A DNA stretch of 64,000 nucleotides from CAVQNQ01 sp963714205. GTDB lineage: Bacteria; Acidobacteriota; Terriglobia; Bryobacterales; Bryobacteraceae. The DNA is taken from NCBI GenBank assembly GCA_963714205.1, contig CAVQNQ010000002.1, forward strand, positions 1,178,001 to 1,242,000. Reading direction: 5' to 3'. Position 1 is the first letter of the stretch; each line of letters starts with the position of its first letter. The notes beneath the pieces were generated by a model. That model was not told the DNA's origin, ran no database searches, and worked only from the letters and a program-made list of their open reading frames with translations. A program made the translations under genes and the position numbers. Positions 1 through 8,456 of this stretch are shown piece by piece.

Positions 1-67
1 GGCCGAGTCCCACGCTCCCCAGCGCCAGGCCCGCAAGGAGAGCCGCGGGAACCAGCCACGGATTCAT
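1..67 (-). CDS. 5' end of an unidentified membrane or exported protein (partial)
   Basis: An ATG at 67 (minus strand) overlaps the TGA stop of the upstream motor-switch gene in an ATGA arrangement, so the two are probably translationally coupled. The 22 visible codons encode a hydrophobic stretch (MNPWLVPAALLAGLALGSVG) fitting a signal peptide or first membrane helix. The reading frame leaves the window. Its position as the last visible gene of the flagellar operon suggests a motility role, but nothing visible identifies it. Confidence 0.5.
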   Translation of the reverse strand, partial: MNPWLVPAALLAGLALGSVGLG

Positions 68-978
68 CGCAGGCTCCGCAGGCGGTCCTGCCGGTTGACG
101 ATCTGCTGGATGCGCACGCCGTAATTGCCGTCCACCACGACCACCTCGCCGCGCGCGATCAGGGAGTGGTTTACCAGGACCTCGACCGGGTCGTTGACCG
201 CGCGATTCAGTTCGACGATGGAACCCGTGGTCAGCTTGAGGATCTCCTTCATGGGCAGTTCCGCCTTGCCGAAGGAGATGCTCACGGGCAACTCCACGTC
301 CAGCAGCAGATCGAGGGTGCGGGAACGAGCGGGTGGGGAGTCGGCTTCCGCGCCGGGCTTCGGAAGAACGGCGCCGGGGCCAGCTCCCGAATCTTCAGCG
401 GCGATTTCGGCCGGAGACGAGATCAGGTTCACGAGTTTGGCGCTAAGCGCCACCACCAGCGGTTCCAGCGGGCTGCCGGTGAAACTCAGGCACAGCCAGG
501 CCCGGTGGCGCCCCTCCGGGCCGGGAGCGCGTTCCACGCCGGCTTCGCAGTTGACCTCCCGACCCACATGGGCGCCGATGGAAGCCGCCATCCCGGAGAG
601 GGACTGGCCCAGGATTTCATACCAGGTATTGCGGGCCTCGCTCGAACCGGCTGTATCGAAGCCGGCGGCTTTTAAGGCGAGGGTCGCGATGTGCTCCCAC
701 ACGGCTCGCGGAGCGCCCACCCAGGCCTTGGCGGCCGGCGAGATCTGAAAGGGCTGTTCCCACCACAACAGCTCCTCGCCCATTCCGGATCCGGCCGGAG
801 CGGCGAGGTCTTTCCGCCACTCGAAGGCCGGCTTCTGCCCGGTCATGGCTTCCAGGACCTGGACCAGCGTCCGGGCCCAGTCGTCCAGCAGGCGCACCAC
901 GATTTCGGCGGATTCGCGCTCGGCGGGCTCCTTGCCTGGCTCGCTCACGCCGGAATCACCCCTCGCGGAGCGGGCCAT
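64..978 (-). CDS. fliN: FliN/FliY-type flagellar motor switch protein with long N-terminal domain
   Basis: The last ~85 residues of this 304-aa protein form a SpoA (FliN/FliM C-terminal) domain: LDLLLDVELPVSISFGKAEL, then LKLTTGSIVELNR, ARGEVVVVDGNYGVRI. This domain builds the cytoplasmic C-ring that switches flagellar rotation. The first ~200 residues lack the SpoA signature; they hold helical segments and a Pro/Ala/Gly linker near residues 200-220. A normal FliN is about 80-150 aa, so this is an extended FliN or FliY-like protein. A second, short FliN lies at 8204-8449, so the locus encodes two SpoA proteins. The start overlaps the end of fliA by 34 bp. Confidence 0.82.
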   Translation of the reverse strand: MARSARGDSGVSEPGKEPAERESAEIVVRLLDDWARTLVQVLEAMTGQKPAFEWRKDLAAPAGSGMGEELLWWEQPFQISPAAKAWVGAPRAVWEHIATLALKAAGFDTAGSSEARNTWYEILGQSLSGMAASIGAHVGREVNCEAGVERAPGPEGRHRAWLCLSFTGSPLEPLVVALSAKLVNLISSPAEIAAEDSGAGPGAVLPKPGAEADSPPARSRTLDLLLDVELPVSISFGKAELPMKEILKLTTGSIVELNRAVNDPVEVLVNHSLIARGEVVVVDGNYGVRIQQIVNRQDRLRSLR

Positions 979-1702
979 TGCGCGCTCAGACGGCTCCGCA
1001 GCCTCAGAATGGCTTGCGATTTCAATTGCGAGATGCGAGATTCGTGCAGATTGACCACAACCGCGATTTCGCGCAAAGTCAGCTCCTCCTGAAAGTAGAG
1101 GCCCAGCACGGTACGCTCGATGGGAGGGATGGTCTCGATGCTCTCCGCCAGAAGACGCTCCAGTTCCGCCCGCTCCAGAAGCGTGGAGGGCAGGTCCTCT
1201 TGGCCGGAGGGGATATAGCGCAGCAGATCCTGGTTTGGATCATTGCCGGCGTGTTCGAGGCTGGCAATGTTCAGGCCCCGAATCTCAACCAGCCACTCGC
1301 GGTACTCCTCGATCGAAACTCCCATTTGCGCGGCGATCTCTTCCTCGCCGGGGCACCGCTTGAGCTTTTGTTCGGCGGCCGAAATGGCCGCCTCGATCTG
1401 CTTGGCCTTTCGGCGCTTCTGGCGGGGGCCCAATCCAACCCGCGCAGACTGTCCAGGATGGCGCCGCGGATCTTGTACTCGGCGTAGGTCTTGAGCTTCA
1501 CGTTGTGGCTGGGGTCGAAGTTGTCGATGGCCGAGATCAACCCGATCACGCCGGCCGACACCAGGTCCTCCAGAACGACGCTCTCCGGCAAGCGGTCCTG
1601 AATGCGGCGCGCAATCAGGCGGACCTGGGGCAGGTGCTCGAGGATGAGCCGGTCCCTTTCACTCTCGCTGGCCGGCTCCTTCACCGCGTAGGAATGCATC
1701 AT
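945..1702 (-). CDS. fliA: RNA polymerase sigma factor for flagellar genes (sigma-28), frameshifted
   Basis: Two overlapping frames together give one FliA/WhiG-type sigma factor of about 250 aa. The first frame (from 1702) has region 2: LVSAGVIGLISAIDNFDPSH, KLKTYAEYKIRGAILDSLRG. The second frame (to 945) has the linker RQKRRKAKQIEAAI, region 3 (EEEIAAQMGVSIEEYREW) and region 4 (LTLREIAVVVNLHESRISQL). One base is missing within the G5C3 run at about 1424-1431; restoring it joins LDWAP to RQKRRK, the expected FliA sequence. A homopolymer sequencing error is the simplest explanation. FliA would direct RNA polymerase to late flagellar promoters. flhF ends 4 bp upstream. Confidence 0.85.
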
Positions 1703-1706
1703 GCCC

Positions 1707-2870
1707 TCACTCGTCAGGCGGCTGAACGAGCCCGACTCCCTGCCCCGCCAGCACTAAGTCGATGAGGCGGGCCTGGCTGGCCGCCTCGATATCCTCGGGA
1801 ATGCGCTGCCCGGTGGTGAAGAAGGAGAGCGGCCGGGAGGTGCGCTCCGCCTCTCCGAACAGCGGGCCGAACGAGCCGGTTTCATCAAGCTTGCTGAACA
1901 GCAGCCGCCGCGGCCGGAAGACCTCGAAAGCGTCCGCGGCTTGCGCCAGGTCCGCCGATTTCATGGAAGCCGGCAGAACCAGGTGCGTGTCGATATCGGT
2001 ACGCGAGCCCAGAAAGCGGGCCAGACCGGAGGAGTGGTCCAGGTCGCCGAAACCCAAACCGGGCGTATCGATCAGCAGCAGGTCCTTTCCGCGGTGCTCC
2101 TCCAGCGCCTGCGCCAGCGCGGTCACGGTTTCCAGTAGTTGGAACCCGACCCCCAGGATGGCGGCGTAGGAACGCAACTGGTCGGCCGCTCCTACCCGGT
2201 AAGTGTCGATCGAGAGGAGCATGGTGGGGCGGCGGCAGGCCAGCCCATAGTTGACCGCCAGCTTGACCAGGGTGGTAGTTTTTCCCGAACCGGGCGGCCC
2301 CACCAGGGCGGCCACGCGCGGACGCGCATCCGAACACCCCAGCGCGGACTGCACCGTGAAACGCGAGGCCAGCTCCTCGGCCAACGCCCGCCGAAAAGCG
2401 GCTCCGTCGGAATGCTGCGCGCCGCGCTCCGGGGCTGCGTGGGCCGATGTCAGACGTCTCTCGGCACCCTCCACCACCGCCCGCGCCAGATCGGGCGGCA
2501 TCTCGCTCGAAGCCAGCGTCTCCAGAGCGCCGGCCGCGTTGGGAGCGAGCGCGCTGGTGATTCCAGCAGCGGCATAGGCTGGCCGAGCCAGGGCCCGACG
2601 CATGGCTTCCAATTCCTTCTTCAGCTCCGCCACCTCGCCGAAGAGGCGCTCGCCCGCTATCCACTCGGCCGGAGAGGCTGCCTCGGAAGCGCCGTTCCCG
2701 GCTTCGACCGGCGCGGTGTGCAGCCCGAAGACCACCTCGTACTCGCCCAGGTGGCGCGATTCCGGCGGCGCCCGCCGGCTGTCGATCAGCATGGCGTCCG
2801 GGCCGAGTTCCTGGCGCGCGGCATCCACGGCGTCCTCCACCGCGTGCGCGAAATAGGACTTGATCCTCAT
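1707..2870 (-). CDS. flhF: Flagellar biosynthesis SRP-type GTPase FlhF
   Basis: A 387-aa SRP-family GTPase that sets the position, and often the number, of polar flagella. It opens with the FlhF signature MRIKSYFAHAVEDAV, followed by a variable Ala-rich middle. The NG domain has its P-loop GPPGSGKTTT at residues 191-200, then LSIDTYRVGAADQL, LLIDTPG and LLFSKLDETGSFG, which are the G motifs of FlhF/FtsY/Ffh. The length fits FlhF (350-450 aa). It sits between flhA and fliA, a common order in diderm flagellates with polar flagella, which hints at polar flagellation here. Confidence 0.93.
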   Translation of the reverse strand: MRIKSYFAHAVEDAVDAARQELGPDAMLIDSRRAPPESRHLGEYEVVFGLHTAPVEAGNGASEAASPAEWIAGERLFGEVAELKKELEAMRRALARPAYAAAGITSALAPNAAGALETLASSEMPPDLARAVVEGAERRLTSAHAAPERGAQHSDGAAFRRALAEELASRFTVQSALGCSDARPRVAALVGPPGSGKTTTLVKLAVNYGLACRRPTMLLSIDTYRVGAADQLRSYAAILGVGFQLLETVTALAQALEEHRGKDLLLIDTPGLGFGDLDHSSGLARFLGSRTDIDTHLVLPASMKSADLAQAADAFEVFRPRRLLFSKLDETGSFGPLFGEAERTSRPLSFFTTGQRIPEDIEAASQARLIDLVLAGQGVGLVQPPDE

Positions 2871-2976
2871 TCGCCCAGACCCCCCGGTTCCGTGCCGAAC
2901 GCTTCAACCCGAAAAACCCGCTTGTGCCGCACGCCAATCTATCGTCATTCCGGCCATCTTTCTGTAGACCCCGGAA

Positions 2977-5055
2977 TCACAGATTGCCCAGCGATTGAAC
3001 CCGCACGGTGGGCGGCAGCTCGCTGTGCGAAATGAAGAAGAGGTTGGGCAGCGCGGCTTCCACGATCTGCCGGAGGAAGTACCGCGCGCCGCCCGAAGTA
3101 ATGGCCACTACGGGCGTCTGGGCCGACTGGATCCGGCCCGCGATGCGGTTCACGATGTCACGCACGGCCTGCGGCGCCAGGTTGAGATGGCTCGACTGCT
3201 CGCCGTGCTCCACCCCCGACTCGACAGCCCGCTCGAGAGCCGGGTCGACAAACCAGGCCGGCAGTTCGCCCCCCCGGTTCAGGTACGGCTTGACCACCGC
3301 GCGCCGGATCGCCTGGCGCACGTACTCGGTCAGCAGCACGGGGTTGCGCGTGGACGGCGCGGATTCCCCCAGCGCCTCCAGGATGGAGACCGCGTCGCGG
3401 ATCGACACGCGCTCCCGCAGCAGGTTCTGCAAGACCCGCTGCACCAGCGCCAGGGGCAGGATCTTGGGCACCAGGTCCTCCACTACCTTGGGATGTTCGA
3501 CGGCCACGCGGTCGAGCAATCGCTTCACATCCTGGCGCGAGAGGAGTTCGTGCGCGTGGCGCCGGACCAGTTCGGCCAGGTGCGTCCCCAGCACGCTGAC
3601 GGCGTCCACCACCGTATAACCGGCGCGGCGGGCTCGTTCGGCGCGGTCGGCGGGAATCCACAGGGCGTTCATGCCGAAGGCCGGCTCGCGGGTCGGCTGC
3701 CCCTCCAGGCCGCCCGGCGCAGCGCCCGCCGGGATGGCCAGTTCGCACCCGGCGGGCAGCTCGTAACGGGCGATCTCCACGCCCTTGAGCGAGATCGCAT
3801 ACTCGCGGCTGCGCAGCGCGAGGTGGTCGGCGACTTTCACGGGGGGCAGCACGTACCCCAGGTCGGTGGCCAGTTGCCGCCGGATCGAGGCGATGCGCCG
3901 CAGCAGCGCCGAATCCTGCGCTCCCTCTACCAGGCTCACCAGGCCCAGCCCCACCTCGATGGCCAGCGGCTCGACCCGCAGCAGGGCCTCCACGTTCTCC
4001 TTGGCCGTGACGGGCTGGCCGCCCGCGGGCGCGAGCGCCGGACGCAGCCCCTGCCGCCGCAGCCGCCACCCCAGCGTCCCCGCGCCGCCCGCCATGAGCA
4101 GGAAGGGCAGCTTGGGCATCGAGGGCAGCGCCGCCAGCGCCACCAGCACCCCAGACGCCAGCAGCAGCGGCTGCGATTTGCCGAGGATCTGGCGGTGAAA
4201 CTCGGCGCCCAGGCGGGCTTCGGAGCTGGCGCGCGTCACGATCAGCCCGCCGGAAATGGAGATCATCAGCGCCGGAATCACCGTGACCAGCCCGTCGCCG
4301 ATGGTCAGCACGGTATAGGTCTCGAGCGCGCTGCGCCAGATCCATGCCGTGCTGCAGCACGCCGATCAGGAAGCCGGCCACGATATTGATGCCCGTGATC
4401 AGAATGCTGGCCACCGCGTCGCGCTGGGTGAAACCGCGAGGCGCCGTCCATGGCGCCGTAGAATTCGGCCTCGGTGGCCAGTTGCTTGCGCCGCCGCTTG
4501 GCCTCGGTCTCGTCGATCAGCCCGGAGTTCAGGTCCGAGTCGATGGACATCTGCTTGCCGGGCAGCGCGTCCAGGGTGAAGCGCGCGGTGACTTCCGAAA
4601 TGCGCACCGCGCCGTGGTTGATCACCACGTACTGGATGGCGATCAGCACCAGGAAGATCACCGCGCCGATGATGTAGTTGCCGCCCACCACGAAGCTGCC
4701 GAAGGCGCCGATCACTTCCCCGGCGGCCGTGGTGCCGGTGTTTCCGTCGAGCAGGATCAGCCGCGACGGAAGAGATGTTCAGGGCCAGCCGGAACAGCGT
4801 CAGCAGCAGCAGCGTGGTGGGAAAAGAGGTAAAATCCACCGGGCGCACCAGGTACAGCGAGACCATCAGCACCGTAACGGACATCAGGATGTCGGTGACG
4901 ATCAGCAGGTCCAGCACGAAGCTGGGCAGGGGGGTGATAAGGGCCACCACGATGGCCAGCACCGCCAGCGGCACGGCCATTTCGCCGAGCGTGGCCCAGG
5001 GCACACCGGCCAGCCATTTGGGGGCCGGCGCCGCCATGGTCTTAGGCGGTGTCAT
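2977..5055 (-). CDS. flhA: Flagellar type III export apparatus protein FlhA, with three frameshifts
   Basis: The export-gate protein FlhA is spread over three frames. The N-terminus (from 5055) has TM helices and LLLLTLFRLALNISS. The next part (GAFGSFVVGGNYIIGAVIF, then GKQMSIDSDLNSGLIDETEA) lies in a second frame, VASILITGINIVAGFLIGVL in a third, and TIGDGLVTVIPALMISISGG through the cytoplasmic domain (to 2977) returns to the first. Single extra bases near 4764-4772, 4431-4433 and 4325-4333 explain this. The three +1 shifts sum to one codon, so both ends share a frame. Corrected, the protein is about 690 aa, normal for FlhA. flhB ends 4 bp upstream. The gene is probably intact in the organism. 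Confidence 0.88.
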
Positions 5056-5059
5056 GCGC

Positions 5060-6124
5060 CTATGCCGGCAACTTCCCGTGCATCAGCTTGAAGATATAGG
5101 CCAGGATTTCCGCCACGGCCCGGTACAGGTGCGGCGGGATCTCCTGCCCCACATCCACGGAGGCGTAGAGCGCCTGCGCCAGGGGCGGATTCTCGATGAT
5201 GGGGACCTGGTGCTCCACGGCGATCCGGCGTATCCGCAGGGCCAGGTAATTCTTGCCCTTGGCGACCACCACCGGCGCCGTCATCGCGTCCACCTGGTAG
5301 CGCAGCGCCACCGCGAAATGTGTGGGGTTGACGACCACCGCGGCGGCCTTGGGGATCTCTTTCATCATCTGGTGACGGGCCCGGTCGCGCTGCAGCCGCC
5401 GGATGCGCGCCTTCATCTGCGGATTGCCTTCCTGCTCCTTGACCTCCTCGCGGATCTCCTGCCGGCTCATGCTCAGGTCCTGGCGGTAGCGCCGTAACTG
5501 GCGCGCCAGGTCCACCGCCCCGAAAACCAGAAACAGGCCCGCCGCCTTCCAGAACAGATCCATCAGCGAAGCGGCGATAAAGGCGCACCCGTTTTCGACT
5601 CCGATCAGGGGCAGCGCCAGCGCCTCCGCCAGCTTGTCGCGAGCTATGGCATATACCGCCCACAGCATCGCCGGCAGCATGACCAGGGCCTGCAGCACGG
5701 AGGCCGGCGATTGGCGCCACACGTCGCGCAAACGGGACGCTGGGTTGAGCCGTCCGAAATCCGGCGCCAGCTTCTTCAGACTGAGTCCGAAACGCGTGGT
5801 GACCAGGCGGAAGGCCAGAGTGGCGGCCGCCACCGCGAGGCCGCCGGCCAGCAAGGGAAACATCTGGTTCCAGAAGAGCTGCCAGAAGATGTGGGTCAAT
5901 TCGCGAGCGGTCAACTCCCGGGCGAAGGCTCGCCCGAACAGCGCGCGCATCGCTCGCCGGAAGCCGGCGAACCAGCGCTCCCCGAGGGCCCCCGCGAGGC
6001 CCAGGATGACCATGAACTGCAAGGCCCCCACCAGCTCCCGCGCCGCCGGAAACTGGCCTTCCCGCCGGGCTTTCTCCAGGCGCCGCTGAGTGGGCGGCTC
6101 GGTTCTCGAGGAGCGGTCCGCCAA
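5060..6124 (-). CDS. flhB: Flagellar export apparatus protein FlhB
   Basis: A 354-aa export-gate protein that switches substrate specificity from rod/hook to filament proteins by autocleavage. The N-terminus has the typical TQRRLEKARREGQFP motif, followed by four hydrophobic segments (about residues 33-45, 88-105, 142-160 and 180-205). The cytoplasmic domain contains the autocleavage motif NPTH at residues 266-269 (AAAVVVNPTHFAVALRY). The length is normal. It lies 6 bp after fliR and 4 bp before flhA. FlhB acts with FliK (10076-12067) in hook-length control. Confidence 0.95.
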   Translation of the reverse strand: MADRSSRTEPPTQRRLEKARREGQFPAARELVGALQFMVILGLAGALGERWFAGFRRAMRALFGRAFARELTARELTHIFWQLFWNQMFPLLAGGLAVAAATLAFRLVTTRFGLSLKKLAPDFGRLNPASRLRDVWRQSPASVLQALVMLPAMLWAVYAIARDKLAEALALPLIGVENGCAFIAASLMDLFWKAAGLFLVFGAVDLARQLRRYRQDLSMSRQEIREEVKEQEGNPQMKARIRRLQRDRARHQMMKEIPKAAAVVVNPTHFAVALRYQVDAMTAPVVVAKGKNYLALRIRRIAVEHQVPIIENPPLAQALYASVDVGQEIPPHLYRAVAEILAYIFKLMHGKLPA

Positions 6125-6130
6125 GGGTTC

Positions 6131-6904
6131 TCACAGCCCCAGCATCCGCCGCGTGGCTGCCCATGCCTGCCCGTCGAATTCCACGAGCAGGCGCGGAAAC
6201 ACCGGCGCCACCCAGCTCAATACCAACAGGCCGGTCAGCATCTTGACCGGAAATGACAGCGAGAGCAGTTGCAGTTGCTGGTTCAGGCGTCCAAGCAAAG
6301 CCATTGCCACCTCGATCAGGAGCAGCAGCGCCACCACCGGCAGCGCCAGGCGGACCCCCACCGAAAACAGCCCGGCCCCGAAATGGATCAGGGTTTGCGC
6401 GGCAGGCGGGCCCAGGCGATAGACTCCCGCCGGGACCCGCTCCACGCTTTCGGCAAAGAGGCGCAGCATCTGGCGGTCCAGGCCCAGCGCGAAGAAGAGC
6501 AGCCCTCCCATCAACTGCGCGAAAACCAGCAAGATTCCGGAATCGGCCTCCGTGTTGGGGTCGATCGTGGAAGCGTAGGCGTAACCGGCCTGGAGGCCCA
6601 GAACCTGCGCCGCCATACCGAAGGCTTCCAGGACGAAAGCCACCGGAACGCCGATGGCGATCCCCACGGCCGCCTCCGCCAGGACCCATCCCGCCAGGCG
6701 GGCGGCCGTCACCGGCGAACCATCCACCACCGGCCAGCACGGCGCGAGAGCCAGCGTAAAGCCCAGAGCAAACACCGCGCGAGCCTGCGGGGATGCGCCG
6801 CTCGCGCCCGGCCAGGGCACGAACACCAGCGCTCCACTCACCCGCGTCAGCACTAAAAGGAAGGCATACAGTGTTCCGGTTGAAAGGGTCAGGTCAATGG
6901 GCAT
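6131..6904 (-). CDS. fliR: Flagellar export apparatus protein FliR
   Basis: A 257-aa polytopic membrane protein of the FliR/SctT export-gate family. The N-terminal segment TLYAFLLVLTRVSGALVFVP is the family hallmark, and further helices run through VLGLQAGYAYASTIDP and LPVVALLLLIEVAMALL. The start overlaps the end of fliQ by 11 bp, as is usual in the conserved fliP-fliQ-fliR order. FliP, FliQ and FliR assemble the helical export pore in the inner membrane. Confidence 0.93.
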   Translation of the reverse strand: MPIDLTLSTGTLYAFLLVLTRVSGALVFVPWPGASGASPQARAVFALGFTLALAPCWPVVDGSPVTAARLAGWVLAEAAVGIAIGVPVAFVLEAFGMAAQVLGLQAGYAYASTIDPNTEADSGILLVFAQLMGGLLFFALGLDRQMLRLFAESVERVPAGVYRLGPPAAQTLIHFGAGLFSVGVRLALPVVALLLLIEVAMALLGRLNQQLQLLSLSFPVKMLTGLLVLSWVAPVFPRLLVEFDGQAWAATRRMLGL

Positions 6905-7163
6905 AGCGCCCCAGATTCCCCAGCAGCGCGACCGTGTAGGTGACGGTCCGGGCCAGCATCCACGGCAGCAGAAGCACCAGTCCCACCAGAAAAGCCGTCA
7001 GGCGGGGGATGGTGCTGAAGGCGGTGTCCTGCATGGACGTGGCGATTTGCACCAGGCTGACCACGATGCCCGCCAGAAACCCGATCGCCAGCAGAGGCGC
7101 CGCCAGCCAGAAGGCCGTCAGCAGGGCCTGGCGAATGATTTGGACCACCATGTCGGGTGTCAT
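6894..7163 (-). CDS. fliQ: Flagellar export apparatus protein FliQ
   Basis: An 89-aa protein with two transmembrane helices, the size and topology of FliQ/SctS. The start MTPDMVVQIIRQAL was chosen because FliQ proteins begin with this helix and because this ATG forms an ATGA overlap with the fliP stop; an upstream in-frame start at 7205 would add 14 unrelated residues inside fliP. The motif GIVVSLVQIATSMQD is typical. FliQ packs around FliP and FliR in the export gate. Confidence 0.93.
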   Translation of the reverse strand: MTPDMVVQIIRQALLTAFWLAAPLLAIGFLAGIVVSLVQIATSMQDTAFSTIPRLTAFLVGLVLLLPWMLARTVTYTVALLGNLGRYAH

Positions 7164-7903
7164 CCGTAGAAGCTTTTCATGAGCGAGCCGACCACCAGGT
7201 TCCACCCGTCGGCCAGCACGAACAGCATAATCTTAAAAGGCGCCGAAACCATGACCGGAGGAAGCTGCACCATCCCTACCGAAAGCGTCACCGAAGCCAC
7301 CACCAGATCGATCACCAAGAAAGGCAGGTACAGCACCGCCCCGATCTGGAAGCCGGTCTTCAGCTCCGAGAGAATGTAAGCCGGGATCAGAACCTTCAAC
7401 TCCAGGTCCGCGGGGGTGCGCGGCGCCGGTGCGTGCGAGATTTCGACAAACAGGCGGATGTCCTTTTCCCGCGCAAAACGGAGCAGGTATTGGCTCAGCG
7501 GCCTGGCGGCCCGTTCCATGGCTTCCGGCGCGGTCAGCTTCCCCGCCTCGAGCGGCTCCCAGCCCTGGCGGTACATCTCTACCGCCACCGGCTGGACCAG
7601 CACGATGGTCAGAAATAGCGCCAGGCCCAACAGCACCTGGTTGGACGGCGTAGATTGCGTGCCCAAAGCCTGGCGCAGGAAATGCAACACCACCGTGATC
7701 CGCAAGAATGGCGTAACCGCCATCACGGCGGCGGGCAACAAGGTCATCAGCGTCAACAGAACCACGATCTGCAGGGGAACGCTGAGGCCACCTGTGCCCT
7801 TTCCGTCCGATATGCCGAACAGGGCGAGAGGCCCGGCGGGCGCGGCTAAGGCCGGAAGGGCCGTCACCGCCATCGCCAGGGCAGTTCGACAGAAGTATTT
7901 CAC
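7160..7903 (-). CDS. fliP: Flagellar export apparatus protein FliP
   Basis: A 247-aa pore-forming export-gate protein. The GTG start at 7903 gives an N-terminal signal peptide (KYFCRTALAMAVTALPALAA), as FliP normally has, and overlaps the fliO stop by 4 bp. Family signatures include VTPFLRITVVLHFLRQALG, QVLLGLALFLTIVLVQPV and IPAYILSELKTGFQIG. A much longer open frame to 8194 exists but only shadows fliO. The length is normal. Confidence 0.94.
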   Translation of the reverse strand: MKYFCRTALAMAVTALPALAAPAGPLALFGISDGKGTGGLSVPLQIVVLLTLMTLLPAAVMAVTPFLRITVVLHFLRQALGTQSTPSNQVLLGLALFLTIVLVQPVAVEMYRQGWEPLEAGKLTAPEAMERAARPLSQYLLRFAREKDIRLFVEISHAPAPRTPADLELKVLIPAYILSELKTGFQIGAVLYLPFLVIDLVVASVTLSVGMVQLPPVMVSAPFKIMLFVLADGWNLVVGSLMKSFYG

Positions 7904-8175
7904 GGCCGGGCCTCCCCGTGCGGGTCGAAGCCGGTTCGCGCCTGGCTTTCGAGCAGCGCGCAGCCTCCCGGGGAGGAGGCCACCAGCAGAATCCTCTCTC
8001 CCAGACGGATCAGGTGCAGGGTGTGTTGCGGGCTCAAGGGCAGCCTCTCGAGCCGCTCGAGGCGCCGTCCTCCGGGCGCCCGCGCCGCCCCGGTGCGCCG
8101 GCGCAAGAACCACAAGGCCGCGCCCAGAGAGGCTGGAACGGCGGCCAGCGCCGCCATCACCCGGATCGTTTCCAT
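7900..8175 (-). CDS. fliO: Flagellar biosynthetic protein FliO
   Basis: A 91-aa protein with one N-terminal membrane helix (IRVMAALAAVPASLGAALWF) followed by basic residues and a small cytoplasmic domain with LPLSPQHTLHLIRLGERILL, the conserved FliO core. It is an assembly factor for the FliP ring. It lies directly between fliN and fliP, the canonical place. FliO is poorly conserved, so the call rests on the motif together with gene order. Confidence 0.85.
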   Translation of the reverse strand: METIRVMAALAAVPASLGAALWFLRRRTGAARAPGGRRLERLERLPLSPQHTLHLIRLGERILLVASSPGGCALLESQARTGFDPHGEARP

Positions 8176-8203
8176 GCCGTGTCATCCTCGTCATCGCTCA
8201 CGC

Positions 8204-8449
8204 TCAATCGTCCCGGAAGTCTGTGATCCGCACGCCCAGGGTGTTCTCGATCACCACGATCTCGCCCGAACCACACAGCACGCCGCCGATATAGATATCG
8301 ATATTCTCGCCAGCCGACCGCACCGTCCGGATGACCGCGCCCGCTTCGAGATCCAGTACTTCGCCCAGGGTCATCACGCGCCGGTCAAGTTCCACCTCGA
8401 TCTCGACCGGGACTTCGCTGAGCAGCACGATCTCTTCCTGAGGAGACAT
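8204..8449 (-). CDS. fliN: Flagellar motor switch protein FliN (short form)
   Basis: An 81-aa protein that is almost entirely a SpoA domain: LLSEVPVEIEVELDRRVMTL, EVLDLEAGAVIRT and VVIENTLGVRITDF. It matches classical FliN, which forms the lower C-ring and binds the export ATPase complex. It starts 7 bp downstream of flgE and precedes fliO, the standard fliN-fliO-fliP-fliQ-fliR order. Together with the 304-aa SpoA protein at 64-978 it gives two FliN-type proteins in one locus. Confidence 0.93.
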   Translation of the reverse strand: MSPQEEIVLLSEVPVEIEVELDRRVMTLGEVLDLEAGAVIRTVRSAGENIDIYIGGVLCGSGEIVVIENTLGVRITDFRDD

Positions 8450-8456
8450 CGGAGGT

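Noticed and set aside
1424..1431. Programmed -1 frameshifting in fliA
   Set aside because: There is no slippery heptamer or downstream structure and no family precedent, and many similar indels occur in unrelated genes here. A homopolymer error is simpler.
2995..4389. 464-aa plus-strand ORF opposite flhA
   Set aside because: A His/Gln/Arg-rich antisense shadow. The minus strand encodes recognisable FlhA throughout.
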